Part shown: positions 6,604 through 8,176 of the stretch, piece after piece | Position numbering within the stretch: position 1 is the first letter of the stretch | How the letters are laid out: every line of letters begins with the position of its first letter | Origin: CAZZCN01 sp964652975 | GTDB lineage: Bacteria > Bacillota > Clostridia > Saccharofermentanales > UBA5734 | DNA length: 8,176 nucleotides | Direction of reading: 5' to 3' | NCBI GenBank assembly: GCA_964652975.1 | Contig: CAZZCN010000106.1 | Location: 1-8,176 of the forward strand | Notes under the pieces: model-generated | Databases searched by the model: none | Seen by the model: the letters and a program-made list of their open reading frames with translations, nothing else | Told to the model about the DNA's origin: nothing | Program-made: the position numbers and the translations under genes

Positions 6604-6632
6604 ATTATAAATAAACATTCACTTTTCGTCAA
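6604..6632 (-). promoter_or_regulatory. recA operon promoter (sigma-A type)
   Basis: On the minus strand the -35 box TTGACG (6632-6627, one mismatch to TTGACA) is followed by a 17-nt spacer and a perfect -10 box TATAAT (6609-6604). Start of transcription is expected near 6597, inside the LexA box, leaving a leader of about 30 nt with the GGAGG site. This is the strongest promoter in the window and should drive recA-recX-rimO-pgsA. Confidence 0.9.
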
Positions 6633-6640
6633 GTACACAT

Positions 6641-6680
6641 TTTTCGACAATTTTCAACAATTTACGACAGTATCTGACAA
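6641..6680. repeat. Four 10-bp direct repeats upstream of the recA promoter
   Basis: Reading the plus strand in blocks of ten from 6641 gives TTTTCGACAA, TTTTCAACAA, TTTACGACAG and TATCTGACAA; all share T at position 1, C at 5 (T in the last, with C at 4) and ACA at 7-9. On the coding strand the unit is roughly TTGTCGAAAA. The array ends 8 bp upstream of the -35 box and repeats with the helical turn. It could be a polymerase UP-type element or a binding site for a regulator; its role is unknown. Confidence 0.6.
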
Positions 6681-6731
6681 TCAGTAAAAATATTTGATAA
6701 AATCAGTTGAATTAATTAGATAGGTTCTTCT

Positions 6732-6761
6732 AAAAAAGAAATTGTCGCTATGATACAACAA
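6732..6761 (-). terminator. Probable intrinsic terminator of murJ
   Basis: Beginning on the base after the murJ stop codon, TTGTTG (6761-6756) can pair with CGACAA (6747-6742) around an 8-nt loop (one G-U pair), and a T-rich run TTTCTTTTTT follows (6741-6732). The stem is short, so efficiency is uncertain, but position and U-run fit a terminator that isolates murJ from the recA operon. Confidence 0.5.
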
Positions 6762-8176
6762 TCATTTGCGTTGGAATGGTCTTTTAATCTTATCCAGCAC
6801 ATAGATAGGTTCTTTCATCTGAAGCAAAAGAGCGACTGAAAAATATACGCACATGCCTATGGCGGATTTAACCGCCAGGATGACAAGCTGTATAATTTTA
6901 GAAGAGGAATCCCACCCGGTTTTCTGTATGATGTAAAGTGCGATCGCGCTTACAATGGCACATATCAAAGATTTTAAAAGATATTGCGGGATTTTACGCG
7001 GTGCACATTCCCGGTTGTTCTTATATAACAAATAACCCAGTAAAACCACGCTCATGATGCTCGAAAGCGAAAATGCCGCAGGCATGCTGACAACGCCCAG
7101 TCCGGTAAACCTTGTAAAAATCAAGCAGAACAAGGTATTGGTAACCAGTGTAAGCAGACCGTTCAACAAAGGAATTTTCGTTCTCCCGATTGCATAAAAT
7201 GACATGTTCAGAATGTATATCACACTGTGGCAAACCATTGCTATGCAATACCACATGAGCATTTTCGCGGTTAAATCAATATTTTCAGAAGAAAGATAGC
7301 TTCTTCCCCACCAGAAAATACCTCTTATAACCTCTTTGCTCAGCATGGCAAAGATAATTGATGACGGAATAATAAGGAAAAGAGCGCTTCTGATGCTACG
7401 TGTTATAACTTTTGAACATGACCTGTAATCCCTTCCGGCAAAATATCCGGCAAGGGTGGGCAGCATGACACCTCCGACAGCCACCGCAAATACACCGTAC
7501 GGCAGCTGCCATGTGGTAATTGCAAAACGAAGACTTGTCAGCGACCCGTCGCTGTAGTAATTAGTAAACCCGGACAGGATTATCAGATTCAATTGCACTA
7601 TGGAAGCTGAAAGCAAAGTTGGAACTGCAAGCTTGACAATTCTTCGAAAACCGGCGTCCTTATAATCTAATGAGAGCTTATATGATCTGAATTGTTCTCT
7701 GGACGAGTAGAATTGTATGAAAAAATAAATGCATGCACTTATCAGAACACCGACAGCAACTTTAACCACACCGTCAGCTGTACGGTTACCGAACATGATC
7801 ATTGAAATAATGACGCAGATATTATATAAAACCGGTCCGAGCGATGCAGCTGTGAATTTCTTATAGGCGTTCAAAACACCGATTGAAAGCGCAGCCAGCA
7901 TCATAAAAAACACCTGCGGGAAAAGCATTCTGGATACCGATGCCGCCAAAGCAACCGTCTGGGCAGACTTGTCACCTGAAAACAAAGGCAGAACAAAAGG
8001 GATTAACAACTCCCCGATCAAAACTGCAAACAACATTACAATTGCGGTGATATTAATGAAAATACTTACACTCTTCCAGGCATTTTTCTCTTTATTATTA
8101 AAAATCGCACCTGAAAGAGTCGGAGTGACAGCAGCCTGTATCGAGCCACCGACGAGCAGCTGATAAACAAGGTCCG
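6762..8176 (-). CDS. murJ: Lipid II flippase MurJ (MviN family), 5' end outside the window
   Basis: MurJ is a multi-pass membrane protein of the MOP exporter superfamily that moves lipid II across the cytoplasmic membrane for peptidoglycan synthesis. The window holds 470 codons; about 40-50 N-terminal residues, including the first membrane helix, are missing. The open frame continues past the internal ATG at 8036 up to the edge, reading DLVYQLLVGGSIQAAVTPTLSG, which is the usual second-helix region, so 8036 is not the start. Other recognisable stretches are PQVFFMMLAALSIGVLNAYKKFTAASLGPVLYN-type text after about 85, PTLLSASIVQLNLIILS (about 185-200) and LPYGVFAVAVGGVMLPTLAGYFAGRD (about 224-249). 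About a dozen hydrophobic helices are visible, ending in a basic tail. A conserved arginine of the TM8 region appears to be Thr220 here. The gene is read separately from recA, judging by the hairpin after its stop codon. Confidence 0.92.
   Translation of the reverse strand, partial: DLVYQLLVGGSIQAAVTPTLSGAIFNNKEKNAWKSVSIFINITAIVMLFAVLIGELLIPFVLPLFSGDKSAQTVALAASVSRMLFPQVFFMMLAALSIGVLNAYKKFTAASLGPVLYNICVIISMIMFGNRTADGVVKVAVGVLISACIYFFIQFYSSREQFRSYKLSLDYKDAGFRRIVKLAVPTLLSASIVQLNLIILSGFTNYYSDGSLTSLRFAITTWQLPYGVFAVAVGGVMLPTLAGYFAGRDYRSCSKVITRSIRSALFLIIPSSIIFAMLSKEVIRGIFWWGRSYLSSENIDLTAKMLMWYCIAMVCHSVIYILNMSFYAIGRTKIPLLNGLLTLVTNTLFCLIFTRFTGLGVVSMPAAFSLSSIMSVVLLGYLLYKNNRECAPRKIPQYLLKSLICAIVSAIALYIIQKTGWDSSSKIIQLVILAVKSAIGMCVYFSVALLLQMKEPIYVLDKIKRPFQRK

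Noticed and set aside
8034..8036. ATG as the murJ start
   Set aside because: The frame stays open to the window edge and the upstream residues read as the normal MurJ second-helix region, so this Met is internal.

Overview
The window is an ordinary piece of conserved bacterial chromosome from a low- to mid-GC Firmicute, most probably a member of Clostridia. The evidence is the AT-rich intergenic DNA, strong GGAGG ribosome binding sites, a Bacillus/Clostridium-type LexA box in front of recA, sigma-A style -35/-10 pairs, and the gene set itself. I cannot place it to genus. All eight genes lie on the minus strand, so transcription runs from high to low coordinates. There are no RNA genes, mobile elements, CRISPR arrays or long repeats.

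Layout in the direction of transcription. (1) 8176-6762: most of murJ, the lipid II flippase, with its 5' end outside the window, followed at once by a small U-rich terminator-like hairpin. (2) 6761-6569: recA control region with a 17-nt-spaced promoter, a LexA box over the transcription start, and four 10-bp direct repeats just upstream. (3) 6568-2965: a tight four-gene operon recA-recX-rimO-pgsA in which every junction overlaps (26, 11 and 1 nt). (4) 2816-2577: acpP as a single-gene unit with its own promoter and a clear intrinsic terminator. (5) 2379-1582: rnc (RNase III), apparently from its own promoter. (6) 1463-1: the first 487 codons of smc, which runs off the left edge before the hinge.

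Functionally these are housekeeping genes: cell-wall precursor export (murJ), recombination and SOS control (recA, recX), ribosomal protein S12 modification (rimO), phosphatidylglycerol synthesis (pgsA), fatty-acid carrier (acpP), double-stranded RNA processing (rnc) and chromosome organisation (smc). Two gene neighbourhoods that are common in Firmicutes, rimO/pgsA/recA and acpP/rnc/smc, sit directly next to each other here, without the cinA and plsX/fab genes that often accompany them.

I found no undescribed system. The points most worth a second look are an Asp-to-Asn change at a metal-binding position of RNase III, the apparent SOS control of rimO and pgsA through overlap with recA-recX, the helically phased decamer repeats upstream of the recA promoter, a 13-bp palindrome inside the acpP promoter, and the absence of a conserved MurJ arginine at its usual place.
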